A stretch of 64,000 bases of DNA from Hungatella sp. (GCA_009712635.1 WASS01000015.1:248001-312000); one strand, 5' to 3'. Shown: positions 10,252 through 19,103, counted from the stretch's first letter. Notes: generated by a model not told the origin, from the sequence alone. Made by a program: numbers and translations.

Positions 10252-11421
10252 TTAAGAATGCTCTCTCAGCCAATCCATGGCGGTTCCCGCATAGATAGCT
10301 GCCATTTTATGTAAACTATCCTCATTAAATGTAACTCTTGGGTCATGAACACCATAGGGATATCCTTCTTCCTCTGACCCGGTCCCTACCCAATAGAGTA
10401 CCGAGGGAACCAGCTGGGACACAACGGAGAAATCTTCTGAGCCCGTCATGCGGGGAAGTTCGTAACAGGCGTCTTCTCCCAAAATACGATTAATATATTT
10501 AGTCGTTTCCTGTAAAAGAATGGTATCATTTCTCATTGGAGGAACACCTTCGTGAAGAAACTCAACCGCAGCTTCTGCCCGAAATGCAGCTGCCGTCTGC
10601 TTTGCGATCTGAACCAGCCGCTCTTTGGCAAAGCTTCTTACTTCCGGATTCATAGTCCGAATCGTTCCCTTCATCACCACTGTATCAGGAAATATATTGG
10701 AAGCGGTTCCTCCATGGATCTCGCAGATACTAAGCACCAGCATCTCATCAGGGTGAACCTCTCTGCTGTTCACTCCCTGCAGGGCCATATGAATATGCAC
10801 TGCTGTATTGATGGGATCCACGCAGTTGTGAGGGGCTGCTCCGTGACCGCCCTTTCCCTTTACAGTTATGGTAAATACATCACTGGAAGCACATGCCGTA
10901 GTCCAGGAATATCCTACCGTTCCAACTTCTGCATGTACTACATGCAGCGCCATGGCTGCGTCTGCATGGGGATTTTCAAGTACCCCTGCCCTCACCATGT
11001 CAAGTGCACCTGCTACGCCTTCTTCACAGGGCTGAAACATCAGTTTAACGGTTCCCTGTAATTCTTCTTCTCTTTCTTTTAAGATCCGTGCCGCCACAAG
11101 GAGGGCGCTGGTATGGATATCATGTCCGCAGGCATGCATGCAATCGTTCTCTGATGCAAACGCCAGACCGGTTTCCTCTTTCATTGGAAGAGCGTCCATA
11201 TCTGCCCGAAGTAAAAAAGTCCTGCCTGGCTTTCCTGCCGTTACCGTGATCCCGGCCCTTCCGCAGCGAACCGGCTCATACCCCAGTGTAATCAGTTCTT
11301 TTTCCACAAGTTCTATCGTCTTTGGAAGTTCAAAGCCAAGCTCAGGATTCTTATGAATCTGCCGTCTTATAGCAATCCCATGTGACTCAAGTTCTCTTGC
11401 TCTAAATAAGATATCACTCAT
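10252..11421 (-). CDS. M20D amidohydrolase (hippurate/N-acyl-amino acid hydrolase-like)
   Basis: The 389-residue enzyme carries LLRADMDALPMKEETG (about 70-85), HACGHDIHTSALL (about 95-107) and the catalytic QPCEEGVAGA (about 134-143), the metal and acid/base motifs of the M20D group that includes hippurate hydrolase and N-acyl-L-amino acid amidohydrolase. It should release an amino acid from an acyl or peptidyl conjugate in the cytoplasm. CAGGAGG precedes the ATG. The gene lies between aroM and the binding protein and is the first of three M20 enzymes of the operon. Confidence 0.88.
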   Translation of the reverse strand: MSDILFRARELESHGIAIRRQIHKNPELGFELPKTIELVEKELITLGYEPVRCGRAGITVTAGKPGRTFLLRADMDALPMKEETGLAFASENDCMHACGHDIHTSALLVAARILKEREEELQGTVKLMFQPCEEGVAGALDMVRAGVLENPHADAAMALHVVHAEVGTVGYSWTTACASSDVFTITVKGKGGHGAAPHNCVDPINTAVHIHMALQGVNSREVHPDEMLVLSICEIHGGTASNIFPDTVVMKGTIRTMNPEVRSFAKERLVQIAKQTAAAFRAEAAVEFLHEGVPPMRNDTILLQETTKYINRILGEDACYELPRMTGSEDFSVVSQLVPSVLYWVGTGSEEEGYPYGVHDPRVTFNEDSLHKMAAIYAGTAMDWLREHS

Positions 11422-11499
11422 AATCAGAATCCTCCTGACTTATATTTATAAATTATTATGAATATACTATCAGGCGGGTTCTTCTTTGTAAATGGCTGT

Positions 11500-11537
11500 G
11501 TGCACATTCATTTATACACAAATTAAGCAATGTGCAC
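11500..11537. repeat. Inverted repeat between aroM and the M20D gene
   Basis: GTGCACATT at 11500-11508 is repeated as its complement AATGTGCAC at 11529-11537 around a 20-base spacer. It could be a weak hairpin that processes or attenuates the transcript within the operon, or an operator. There is no T-run typical of a terminator. Confidence 0.4.
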
Positions 11538-11559
11538 AGGAATCAGGAGATTGGAGCAT

Positions 11560-12231
11560 TTACCGGTCTGTTAATTCTGAGATCGTACGTGCAAGCAGCG
11601 TCCTGGGAAGAATTACCGGCTTTTTCGTTTCTTTCGCAAACACCTTTTTCATATCCTGGCTGTATCCAATGCAGTCCAGTACGATCACATCTGCATTTAC
11701 CCCCTTGATCTGCTCAGCCGCTTTTGTAATTTCCTCCCATTCTCCATAAGGGGAAGCAGAGAAAACATTTACATCCGCTACAATCTGTGACCATTTGTCC
11801 AGACTCTGTTGTAACTGCTTAGGGGATGGGGTTACTACTATAATGGATGAATTGGGTGAAAACAGAGGGACCATTCTGTCCAGAATATCACAGGGATAAA
11901 TCAGGGGAACGGAGGATTTCAGTGTATCCGGAAACTTACCCGTGCAAAACATCATGATCAGTTCTGCTCCCTCCGCCTCCAGTTCGTGGATTGCAGTCTG
12001 AAGCCGGGGAAGAATAAAACGTTCTGCAAACGTTACAGAGGAGCCGTCGTTTAATCGGGATACCAGCACGTAATCACCTTCCTCCGGTTTAAATCTTTGA
12101 ATTTCTTCTTTTGTCAGCCCGTCTAACCCTCCTTTCTCGCAAAGTTCTGCTCTCCCCTCAAAAATACCCATAATATCGGCTGTAACATCTGTTCTTGGAC
12201 TCTGTCCCACTGTAATCGCACCAATTTTCAT
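11560..12231 (-). CDS. AroM family protein (Asp/Glu racemase-like fold)
   Basis: The 223-residue protein starts MKIGAITVGQSPRTDV, the AroM family signature. Two cysteines in similar settings, MFCTGKFP (about 105) and VLDCIGYSQ (about 189), resemble the paired catalytic cysteines of aspartate/glutamate/hydantoin racemases. This suggests an isomerase-like reaction, but AroM biochemistry is not established and its old link to aromatic biosynthesis rests on genomic position in E. coli. I chose the start with GAGAGGAGA before it rather than one 27 bases upstream. It is the first gene of the operon, behind a strong promoter. Confidence 0.82.
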   Translation of the reverse strand: MKIGAITVGQSPRTDVTADIMGIFEGRAELCEKGGLDGLTKEEIQRFKPEEGDYVLVSRLNDGSSVTFAERFILPRLQTAIHELEAEGAELIMMFCTGKFPDTLKSSVPLIYPCDILDRMVPLFSPNSSIIVVTPSPKQLQQSLDKWSQIVADVNVFSASPYGEWEEITKAAEQIKGVNADVIVLDCIGYSQDMKKVFAKETKKPVILPRTLLARTISELTDR

Positions 12232-12308
12232 CTTATTTCTCCTCTCGTCAAAAAGCATGTGTCCTATGCATTTTATTTGAATTAATATACACTCTTTTTA
12301 ATTTAAAG

Positions 12309-12337
12309 ATTCTATCAGCACTGATCCGTTCTGTCAA
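12309..12337 (-). promoter_or_regulatory. Sigma-A type promoter of the aroM-M20-dpp-DUF1177 operon
   Basis: On the minus strand TTGACA (12337-12332) and TAGAAT (12314-12309) are separated by exactly 17 bases. The predicted start near 12302 leaves a leader of about 70 bases. The -35 box lies just behind the stop of the AraC-HD gene. Confidence 0.7.
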
Positions 12338-12339
12338 CC

Positions 12340-13248
12340 TTAAAGAAATTTTATAGAAAGTTCATCAAGCTCAGAGCGAAGTCTAAAATCAGCACATTTT
12401 GAAGCAATCGGAGAAAATAACCGTAACGTATCTTCTGCCCTTCTTTTCCATGTTGCCGGATCCACAAATTCGATTGTTCTCATGTTATGAAGACGGTCCG
12501 AAAGTGCTACCAAAGCTCCCCTGTCATCCGAACTTTCATGAGTTCGCTCAAATTCCTCGTAGGATAAAAGAATCTCACTTATTGCAGGACCAGCCTCCTG
12601 TATGATTTCCTCCTTATATTCTCCCCGCCACACATCATGGAGCAGTCCTGCACAGACAGTGTTTTCATCGGTTCCCATGTCCGCCAGGATGATTGCCACA
12701 TTTAGCGGATGGGTGATATATTCCTCCCCGGATTTTCTCTTCTCTCCTTCATGTAATGTTTTTGCCAGTTGGTAAATTCTTTTTAATTTCTCTTCGTCAT
12801 ACTCTATTTTATTTTCTTTTAATGTGAGGCACAGAATCTGCCATAGTTCCTCCGGCTGTTTATATACCTGTGTTGTTTTTATATATGCTTCCATTAATTG
12901 TCTGTCTCCTTTCACAGAGGCATCACGAACATAGAAGGCCCGCAGTAAAACAGGCGAGTATCCAAACACAGAGGTGAAAGATTTAGTAAATCCGCTGTGG
13001 GTTTCCCAGCCGTAGTCCAGAGCTGCATCTAGAATCCGCCTCCCTTTTGCAATCTCCTTTGCAGCCGTCAGAAGTTTCCTCTGCTTTACATATTCCATGG
13101 GCGAAACTCCGAATTTTCTTTTGAAACATCTGGTAAAATAGCCGGGGGAATAACTCGCCCAGGCAGACAGCTGCGAGATGGTCAGTTCATCTTTTATGTG
13201 GTCATCAATGAAAACTGCAACCATGGATATTCTGTCATCGGCTTCCAT
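12340..13248 (-). CDS. AraC-type DNA-binding domain fused to a RelA/SpoT-like HD domain
   Basis: The 302-residue protein has an AraC/XylS double helix-turn-helix at residues 1-106 (ISQLSAWASYSPGYFTRCFK, FGVSPMEYV, FGYSPVLLR) and no N-terminal sensor. Residues about 155-300 match the (p)ppGpp-hydrolase HD fold: RKSGEEYITHP, LLHD and SDRLHNMRT. Metal-ligand equivalents His180, His204, Asp205 and Asp251 and the conserved Asn255 are present, but the Glu-Asp pair that normally follows HD by two residues is replaced by Arg208-Gly209. There is no synthetase domain. The start at 13248 is set by AAAGGAGG about ten bases ahead. It may sense a nucleotide rather than hydrolyse it. Confidence 0.8.
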   Translation of the reverse strand: MEADDRISMVAVFIDDHIKDELTISQLSAWASYSPGYFTRCFKRKFGVSPMEYVKQRKLLTAAKEIAKGRRILDAALDYGWETHSGFTKSFTSVFGYSPVLLRAFYVRDASVKGDRQLMEAYIKTTQVYKQPEELWQILCLTLKENKIEYDEEKLKRIYQLAKTLHEGEKRKSGEEYITHPLNVAIILADMGTDENTVCAGLLHDVWRGEYKEEIIQEAGPAISEILLSYEEFERTHESSDDRGALVALSDRLHNMRTIEFVDPATWKRRAEDTLRLFSPIASKCADFRLRSELDELSIKFL

Positions 13249-13411
13249 TTTCGTCTGCCTCCTTTCTTTTTTTCCACGTGGTAGCTTCATTATAACGGAA
13301 AAGATAGAAAACTGCTGTTCCAAAAATGATTTCTTTATCGTATAAATTCGAACAGGAATCTACAGGGTTCACTGTTTTTTTAGCCTCTTTCCAATCTGGC
13401 TGATTTTTATA

Positions 13412-13438
13412 ACAAAAAGAGACGGGGTCGACCGCCTC
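13412..13438 (-). terminator. Rho-independent terminator after hicB
   Basis: On the minus strand a seven-pair stem (GAGGCGG with CCGTCTC, one G-U pair) around a six-base loop is followed by TTTTTG. It should end the arginine operon transcript that includes hicB. Confidence 0.65.
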
Positions 13439-13453
13439 AAATATTAAAATTTA

Positions 13454-13504
13454 CCATCTTGAAAATGCCCATTGACTAAACATCAACAGGCATTTCCAAG
13501 ATGG
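13454..13504. repeat. Long inverted repeat downstream of hicB
   Basis: CCATCTTGAAAATGCC (13454-13469) faces GGCATTTCCAAGATGG (13489-13504), 15 of 16 bases complementary, around a 19-base loop that itself contains TTGA/TCAA. It precedes the terminator and lacks a T-run. It may be a stabilising 3' hairpin or a remnant of a small mobile element. Confidence 0.6.
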
Positions 13505-13523
13505 GGCTCCTATAGGCTGAAAA

Positions 13524-13919
13524 TTACTGTTTTAATCTTGACATTAATGCTTCCTGTAATACTTGTGAAAAATTAATATTTTGTCGAATTGCCAATTCAT
13601 TTAACCAGGAAGGAATTGTTAATGTTTTCTTAACCGCTCTTGAATCATTCTTTTTCTTATACTCTAACATGTTAAATTCAATTCCGACTAAGAATTGGTC
13701 TTTAACAAGCTGAATCTCCTGCGGTTCAGATGGATTAGGAATTTCTTTTCCAGACTCCTCAAGATAAGATAGTATATTACCTAAAGCATCAAATGCCATT
13801 TCATAACTTTCAGACATACTATCTCCTTGTGTGATACACCCCTCTACATCTGGAAAATAAATACTAAATCCACCTTCTTCTGGTTGAAAAATTGCTGGAT
13901 AAAACATACGTCCGTCCAT
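13524..13919 (-). CDS. HicB-like antitoxin domain protein (orphan)
   Basis: The 131-residue protein has the HicB N-terminal fold, YPAIFQPEEGGFSIYFPDVEGCITQGD (residues about 7-33), and a ribbon-helix-helix-like C-terminus (TLTIPSWLNELAIRQNINFSQVLQEAL) for DNA binding. HicB normally neutralises the mRNA-cleaving toxin HicA. I find no HicA-like reading frame on either side, since only 44 bases separate it from argD upstream. AGGAGG precedes the ATG. It is the last gene before the terminator of the arginine operon. Stand-alone HicB-like proteins occur widely and may act as plain regulators. Confidence 0.8.
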   Translation of the reverse strand: MDGRMFYPAIFQPEEGGFSIYFPDVEGCITQGDSMSESYEMAFDALGNILSYLEESGKEIPNPSEPQEIQLVKDQFLVGIEFNMLEYKKKNDSRAVKKTLTIPSWLNELAIRQNINFSQVLQEALMSRLKQ

Positions 13920-13963
13920 AATTACCTCCTCTATTCAGGAAAGGCAGGGGCTACTTTACATTT

Positions 13964-15163
13964 TTATTTTTGCTGACCCAACACTGCTGACAGTTTTTCC
14001 ACCATCTCGTCTACATGCTCTTTTTCAATCACCAGAGGGGGGACGAACCGTATTATATTGGTACCTGCACTAATTATAACCAATTTCTGCTCGATCAACG
14101 CCTGACTGATAATAGATGAGACCGGAACCGTAAATTCCAACCCCTGAATGAGGCCCAGCCCTCTTCTTGCTGTAATAATCTCATACTTATCTTTCAGTTC
14201 TTCCAGCTTTTTGGTCAGGTAATCCCCAATTTCCTTTACATGATTCACAATTTCCCGCTTCTCAAACAGTTCCAGAACTTTGCGTGCTGCAGCTGTCACA
14301 AACGGATTTCCGCCGTAAGTAGTTCCGTGATCGCCAGGCACCATAGCCGTAGCCGCTTTTCCTGCTGCCAGGAATGCACCGATTGGAACTCCGTTGCCCA
14401 GCGCCTTTGCAACCGTCATCACATCGGGTTTCACGCCATACTGCTGCCATGCAAACATAGTGCCTGTGCGCCCCATTCCGCATTGAATTTCATCAAGGAT
14501 TAACAGAATGTCATTTTTATCGCAAAGCTCTCTTACACCGGACAAAAATTCCTGGGTTGCAGGATAAATTCCGCCTTCTCCTTGAACAGTTTCCATAATA
14601 ATGGCGCAGGTTTTTTCATTTACAACAGCCTTTACACTTTCCAGAACATTGAAATCGGCAAACTTAATTCCGGGAATTAAGGGTTTAAACGGCTCCTGAT
14701 AATGATCATTTCCAGTTACAGAAAGTGCCCCAAGGCTTCTTCCGTGAAAGGAATGATTCATGGCAATGATTTCATGGTCATGACCGCCGTCCTTATTATA
14801 AGCATATCTTCTGGCAATTTTTAAAGCTCCCTCAATGGCTTCCGTTCCGCTGTTGGTGAAAAACACTTTATCCATCTGAGATGCCTTTAAAAGCAGTTCT
14901 GCCGCCTCTATAGACGGTACATTATAATAGAGATTGGAAATGTGAAGCAGTTTGTCTACCTGAGCCTTTACCGCCTCATTAAATTCCGCATCATTATAAC
15001 CCAGACCATTTACTGCAATTCCGGCATAGAAATCCAGGTACTCATTTCCATCTGTGTCATAAAGCCGTACTCCGTCCCCATGGTCAAAGACAACTGGAAA
15101 ACGGTTATAGGTCTTATAAATCTCTGATTCCGCCTTATCGATATATTCCTGTTTATTCAGCAT
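13964..15163 (-). CDS. argD: Acetylornithine aminotransferase
   Basis: The 399-residue class III PLP aminotransferase converts N-acetylglutamate semialdehyde to N-acetylornithine. [18 protein letters not shown] (about 101-118), [16 protein letters not shown] and the [13 protein letters not shown] motif are typical, and the PLP lysine lies in the [15 protein letters not shown] segment (about 248-262). The gene overlaps the end of argB by eleven bases, so they are translationally coupled. Family length is normal. Confidence 0.95.
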   Translation of the reverse strand: MLNKQEYIDKAESEIYKTYNRFPVVFDHGDGVRLYDTDGNEYLDFYAGIAVNGLGYNDAEFNEAVKAQVDKLLHISNLYYNVPSIEAAELLLKASQMDKVFFTNSGTEAIEGALKIARRYAYNKDGGHDHEIIAMNHSFHGRSLGALSVTGNDHYQEPFKPLIPGIKFADFNVLESVKAVVNEKTCAIIMETVQGEGGIYPATQEFLSGVRELCDKNDILLILDEIQCGMGRTGTMFAWQQYGVKPDVMTVAKALGNGVPIGAFLAAGKAATAMVPGDHGTTYGGNPFVTAAARKVLELFEKREIVNHVKEIGDYLTKKLEELKDKYEIITARRGLGLIQGLEFTVPVSSIISQALIEQKLVIISAGTNIIRFVPPLVIEKEHVDEMVEKLSAVLGQQK

Positions 15164-16049
15164 GGTAAAAACGCTCCTCTCCCGGGCTTACGATCGCAGT
15201 TCCGATTCCTTTATTGGTGAAAATCTCAAGCAGCAGACAGTGGGGAATTCTTCCGTCCATGATATGTACTCTGGACACCCCGTGGTTCATGGCATCGATG
15301 CAGTTTTGAAGTTTGGGGAGCATTCCGCCTCCAAGAGTTCCTCCGCTTACGAACTTCTGGGCCTCTTCGATGGACATTTCAGAAATCAGAGAATCCTTAT
15401 CCTGAAAGTCCCGGTAAACGCCCTCCACATCAGTCAAAAAAGCCAGTTTCTCTGCCTCCATGGCGGTTGCTATGGCACATGCCGCGTCGTCTGCGTTGAT
15501 GTTATAGGTCTTAAAGTCCTCATCAAAACCTACGGGACAGATAATGGGAAGAAAATCCTTTTCCAGAAGATCGTTGATGATCTGGGTATCTACCTCCGTG
15601 ATGTCACCTACAAAACCGATGTCTTCTCCGTCTGAATAGCGCTTCTGGCATTTTAACATCATGCCGTCTTTTCCGCTGATTCCCACAGCCTTGATTCCAA
15701 GCTCATTGACAAGCTGGACCAGGCTTTTGTTCACCCGATTTAATACCATCTCTGCAATCTCCATAGTGGCTTCATCCGTTACCCGTAAACCATTGACAAA
15801 ATGTGGCTCCATACCGGTTTTCTCCACCCATCTGCTGATCTCTTTTCCGCCGCCGTGGACGATAATGGGCTTGAACCCTACCAGCTTTAAAAGTACCACA
15901 TCCTGAATTACCTGTTTTTTCAGTTCTTCGTCTACCATGGCACTTCCGCCGTATTTTACCACAATCGTTTTACGGTTAAACCTCTGTATATAAGGAAGTG
16001 CCTCAATTAACACTTCAGCCTTTTGCATAATGCTCTGATCCAGTATCAT
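15153..16049 (-). CDS. argB: Acetylglutamate kinase
   Basis: The 298-residue amino-acid kinase phosphorylates N-acetylglutamate, the second committed step of arginine synthesis. [12 protein letters not shown] (about 27-38) and [12 protein letters not shown] (about 62-73) form the phosphate and substrate loops, and the C-terminal [11 protein letters not shown] is typical. The N-terminal extension of about 20 residues ([19 protein letters not shown]) is seen in arginine-inhibited hexameric enzymes, so feedback inhibition is plausible. It sits between argJ and argD. Confidence 0.95.
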   Translation of the reverse strand: MILDQSIMQKAEVLIEALPYIQRFNRKTIVVKYGGSAMVDEELKKQVIQDVVLLKLVGFKPIIVHGGGKEISRWVEKTGMEPHFVNGLRVTDEATMEIAEMVLNRVNKSLVQLVNELGIKAVGISGKDGMMLKCQKRYSDGEDIGFVGDITEVDTQIINDLLEKDFLPIICPVGFDEDFKTYNINADDAACAIATAMEAEKLAFLTDVEGVYRDFQDKDSLISEMSIEEAQKFVSGGTLGGGMLPKLQNCIDAMNHGVSRVHIMDGRIPHCLLLEIFTNKGIGTAIVSPGEERFYHAE

Positions 16050-16089
16050 TTCCTGTTTCCTCTCCTTCTTCTGATCTGCCTTTCAATCG

Positions 16090-17316
16090 TTAAGAACGGT
16101 AATCTGCGTTGATTTTCACATAGTCAAAAGTCAGATCACATCCCCAGGCTGTTGCAGAAGCTTTTCCCATCTTGATGTCAGCAATCGCAGTCACTTCCGG
16201 CTCCGATAGTATCTTAGTCGCCTCTTCCTCACTGTAGGGAAGTGCCACGCCGTTTTCAATGATCTGAAGTTTTCCTGCTGCGCTTTCAAAATACAGATCT
16301 ACTTTTTCCGGGTCAAAGGTGGCTCCTGAGTATCCCATGGCGCAAAGAATGCGTCCCCAGTTGGCATCGTGACCGAATATGGCTGCTTTTGTCAGACTGG
16401 AAGTGATCACTGATTTTGACAATGTCACAGCCTGCGCCTTTGTCTCTGCGCCGATTATTTTCACCTCAAATAATGCGGTACAGCCTTCCCCATCCCCAGC
16501 CATCTTCTTTGCCAGAGTCTCATTGATGAAATTCAGTGCTTTTATGAATAACTGATAATCTTCATTTTTTTCCGTAATTTCTTTATTTCCAGCCATACCA
16601 TTCGCCAGAAGAAGAACGGTATCATTGGTGGAAGTATCTCCGTCAACGGATATCATGTTGTACGTATCCTTGATATCTTCCTTTAATGCTTCTGTCAGCA
16701 GCTCTTTTGAGATTGCAGCATCTGTAGTAACAAAGCTTAACATGGTGCACATGTCCGGATGAATCATTCCGGAGCCCTTGCACATACCTCCGATGGTGAT
16801 GGTAGCTCCGCCTGCCTCAAACTGAACGGCCACTTCCTTTTTCACGGTATCGGTCGTCATAATCGCCTGTGCTGCAGCGGTTCCGCTCTCTTCACTGCCG
16901 TCCAGAATCACAGACATTGCTTTTACTCCCGCTGTGATACGATCAATTGGAAGCTGCATTCCAATGACTCCGGTAGAAGCCACCAGAACGGAATCTTCCG
17001 GTATGGAAAGGCACTGGGAAGCGGCCTTTGCCGTCTGACTGCAATAGGAGAATCCTTCTTCACCAGTACATGCATTGGCGATTCCTGCATTCACTACAAC
17101 AGCCTGCGCAAAGGGAGAACTGGTCACGATTTCCTTATCCCATTTGACAGGAGCTGCTTTTACGATGTTTGTTGTAAAGGTGCCAGCTGCTTTGCAGGGG
17201 ACCTCACTGTAAATCATCGCCATATCTTTTCTGTTATTTTTATATTTAATGCCTGCCGCCGTTGATGCAGCTTTAAATCCCTTTGCTGCTGTTACTCCTC
17301 CGCTTATCTGCTTCAT
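16090..17316 (-). CDS. argJ: Glutamate N-acetyltransferase / ornithine acetyltransferase
   Basis: The 408-residue ArgJ recycles the acetyl group from N-acetylornithine to glutamate and, in bifunctional forms, also uses acetyl-CoA. The self-cleavage region KGSGMIHPDMCTML (about 179-192) contains the threonine that becomes the nucleophile of the beta chain. VASTGVIGMQLP (about 107-118) is the oxyanion-hole region. GGGAGGAAC precedes the ATG. It follows the GNAT gene by 38 bases in the argC-GNAT-argJ-argB-argD order. Confidence 0.95.
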   Translation of the reverse strand: MKQISGGVTAAKGFKAASTAAGIKYKNNRKDMAMIYSEVPCKAAGTFTTNIVKAAPVKWDKEIVTSSPFAQAVVVNAGIANACTGEEGFSYCSQTAKAASQCLSIPEDSVLVASTGVIGMQLPIDRITAGVKAMSVILDGSEESGTAAAQAIMTTDTVKKEVAVQFEAGGATITIGGMCKGSGMIHPDMCTMLSFVTTDAAISKELLTEALKEDIKDTYNMISVDGDTSTNDTVLLLANGMAGNKEITEKNEDYQLFIKALNFINETLAKKMAGDGEGCTALFEVKIIGAETKAQAVTLSKSVITSSLTKAAIFGHDANWGRILCAMGYSGATFDPEKVDLYFESAAGKLQIIENGVALPYSEEEATKILSEPEVTAIADIKMGKASATAWGCDLTFDYVKINADYRS

Positions 17317-17354
17317 AAATATAGTTCCTCCCTGTCATCGGTTATGGTATGCTA

Positions 17355-17801
17355 TCAGCTTACAAAATCAGTGCGGTTTTTCTCACTGATGGTCAAATCA
17401 TAGTAATTTAAATCATCTCGGAATGTGAATTTTTCTTTCCGCCAGAAATTATTTCCTAAAAGGTTATTACGAAAAGCAATCAGATTGACTTTATTAATTC
17501 CCTCTTTTCTCAGTCTGCTGACGGCTTCTAAAACCATCGCCTGACCAACTCCATGCTTTCTGTATTCCTCTGCCACACACACATGGTATAAAGTACCTCT
17601 GCGTCCGTCATGACCGCTTAAGATAGAACCGATCACGGTTCCTTTGTCTTCTGCAATCACGCTTAAATCCGGATTTCTCAGGAGAAACCTTCCGATTCCT
17701 TCCTTTGAATCATCAACAGCCCGGATACCAAATCCCTTAATCCCGGACCAAAGTGCAAACACCTGGTCATAATCTTCTATTTTCATTGATCGTATTATCA
17801 T
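17355..17801 (-). CDS. GNAT N-acetyltransferase within the arginine operon
   Basis: The 148-residue protein is a single GNAT domain. The acetyl-CoA pyrophosphate loop reads VAEEYRKHGVGQAMV (about 75-89) after LYHVCV, and the C-terminal NNFWRKEKF is typical. Its place between argC and argJ suggests a role in arginine synthesis, possibly an extra N-acetylglutamate synthase supplying acetylglutamate, but amino-acid substrate residues cannot be assigned. An ATG six codons upstream (17819) is an alternative start; I prefer 17801 because AAAGGA is well spaced before it. Confidence 0.78.
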   Translation of the reverse strand: MIIRSMKIEDYDQVFALWSGIKGFGIRAVDDSKEGIGRFLLRNPDLSVIAEDKGTVIGSILSGHDGRRGTLYHVCVAEEYRKHGVGQAMVLEAVSRLRKEGINKVNLIAFRNNLLGNNFWRKEKFTFRDDLNYYDLTISEKNRTDFVS

Positions 17802-17838
17802 TATGTCTTCCTTTATCATTACTCTTTCTTTTAAACAT

Positions 17839-18879
17839 CTACGGAAACATGGGAATCAGCTTCAGTCCCTTGTTTTCCTCCAGTCCGAATAAAAGATTCA
17901 TGTTCTGGACTGCCTGCCCGGCGGCTCCCTTAACCAGATTATCCATGGCTCCCATCATCACAATGCGGTTGGTTCTTGGATCGATCTTGAAATTCACATC
18001 AACAAAGTTGCTTCCTTCCACCCATTTTGTCTGAGGTGTCACATCTTTTTCCAGCACCCGGACAAAGAATTCTTTTCCATAATATTTATCATAAACAGAT
18101 TTTACTTCTTCATAAGAAACCTTACTGGTTAAAGATGCATAAGCAGTTATGAGAATTCCTCTGTTCATGGGAACCAGGTGAGGTGTGAAACTGATGGTTA
18201 CCGGTTTTCCTGCCCCGTAAGAAAGCTGCTCTTCAATTTCAGGCGTGTGTCTGTGTACACCGACTCCGTAAGCTTTGATGTTCTCATTTACTTCACAGTA
18301 AAGATTGTCGACCTTTGCTCCTCTTCCTGCTCCGGACGTTCCTGATTTTGCATCAATAATAATTGTATCAGGATCAATCAGGCCTTCTTTTACCAGAGGA
18401 TAAATGGAAAGCTCCGAGCAGGTGGGGTAACAGCCCGGATTGGCTATCAGCCTTGCATTTTTAATCTTTTCCCGGTTGATTTCGGGAAGTCCGTATACCG
18501 CTTCCTTTATATATTGAGGAGATTTATGCTGAATCTGATACCACTCTTCATAGATGTTCACATCCTGAATCCGGAAATCCGCACTTAAATCAATGACTTT
18601 AGTCTGTGACAAAATACGGTCATTTAAAGCAGATGCCAGAAAACCCTGGGGTGTTGCCGTGAAAATAACGTCCACCTTCTCTGCCAATGCTTCTATATTA
18701 TCATCCATGCAGGAATCGCTGACGATTTCAAACATATTCTGATAAATGGAAGCGTATTTCTGGTCCACATAGCTTTTCGATCCGTACCACTTAATCTCCA
18801 CGTCATCTCTCTGGAGTAAAAGTCTTGCCAGCTCACCGCCTGCATATCCGGTTGATCCTATAATTCCTGCTTTAATCAT
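17839..18879 (-). CDS. argC: N-acetyl-gamma-glutamyl-phosphate reductase
   Basis: The 346-residue NADPH-dependent enzyme reduces N-acetylglutamyl phosphate to the semialdehyde. IIGSTGYAGGELARLL (about 6-21) is the dinucleotide loop, NPGCYPTCSEL (about 149-159) holds the catalytic cysteine, and HRHTPEIEEQL holds the catalytic histidine region. I start at MIKAGIIG, eight bases after AAAGGAG; an ATG two codons earlier is too close to it. It is the first gene of the arginine operon and diverges from argG. Confidence 0.95.
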   Translation of the reverse strand: MIKAGIIGSTGYAGGELARLLLQRDDVEIKWYGSKSYVDQKYASIYQNMFEIVSDSCMDDNIEALAEKVDVIFTATPQGFLASALNDRILSQTKVIDLSADFRIQDVNIYEEWYQIQHKSPQYIKEAVYGLPEINREKIKNARLIANPGCYPTCSELSIYPLVKEGLIDPDTIIIDAKSGTSGAGRGAKVDNLYCEVNENIKAYGVGVHRHTPEIEEQLSYGAGKPVTISFTPHLVPMNRGILITAYASLTSKVSYEEVKSVYDKYYGKEFFVRVLEKDVTPQTKWVEGSNFVDVNFKIDPRTNRIVMMGAMDNLVKGAAGQAVQNMNLLFGLEENKGLKLIPMFP

Positions 18880-18962
18880 CGTCATCGCTCCTTTGCATTC
18901 TCTATTTTGTATCAGCCCTGCGCTCTCCATTCATGAGCGTTTTATCTTTCCATTCAGGATTT

Positions 18963-18996
18963 TCATAATTATACATCGCTTTTGTATATTATGCAA
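18963..18996 (-). promoter_or_regulatory. argC operon promoter with overlapping candidate ARG boxes
   Basis: On the minus strand TTGCAT (18996-18991) and TATAAT (18973-18968) are 17 bases apart. The -35 lies inside an imperfect palindrome (plus strand TTGTATATTATGCAA, 18982-18996), and the -10 lies inside CATAATTATACAT (18964-18976). AT-rich dyads of this kind resemble ArgR operators, so arginine repression is inferred. Confidence 0.55.
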
Positions 18997-19023
18997 GATG
19001 TTTTTATATTTTTCATTTTACCC

Positions 19024-19052
19024 TTGCATTTCCCCCGGTTTTGTTGTATATT
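19024..19052 (+). promoter_or_regulatory. argG promoter
   Basis: TTGCAT (19024-19029) and TATATT (19047-19052) are 17 bases apart. Transcription would start near 19059, leaving a leader of about 45 bases before argG. The divergent candidate ARG boxes lie just upstream, so shared control is possible. Confidence 0.55.
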
Positions 19053-19103
19053 TATGTAAGTTCAAAAAGAAAATATACAAAAACCATAGAGGAGGAATCA
19101 TAT

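Noticed and set aside
13249-13523. A hicA toxin gene next to hicB
   Set aside because: No frame in this stretch shows the HicA double-stranded-RNA-binding-type motif; an open minus-strand frame over part of it has no credible start.
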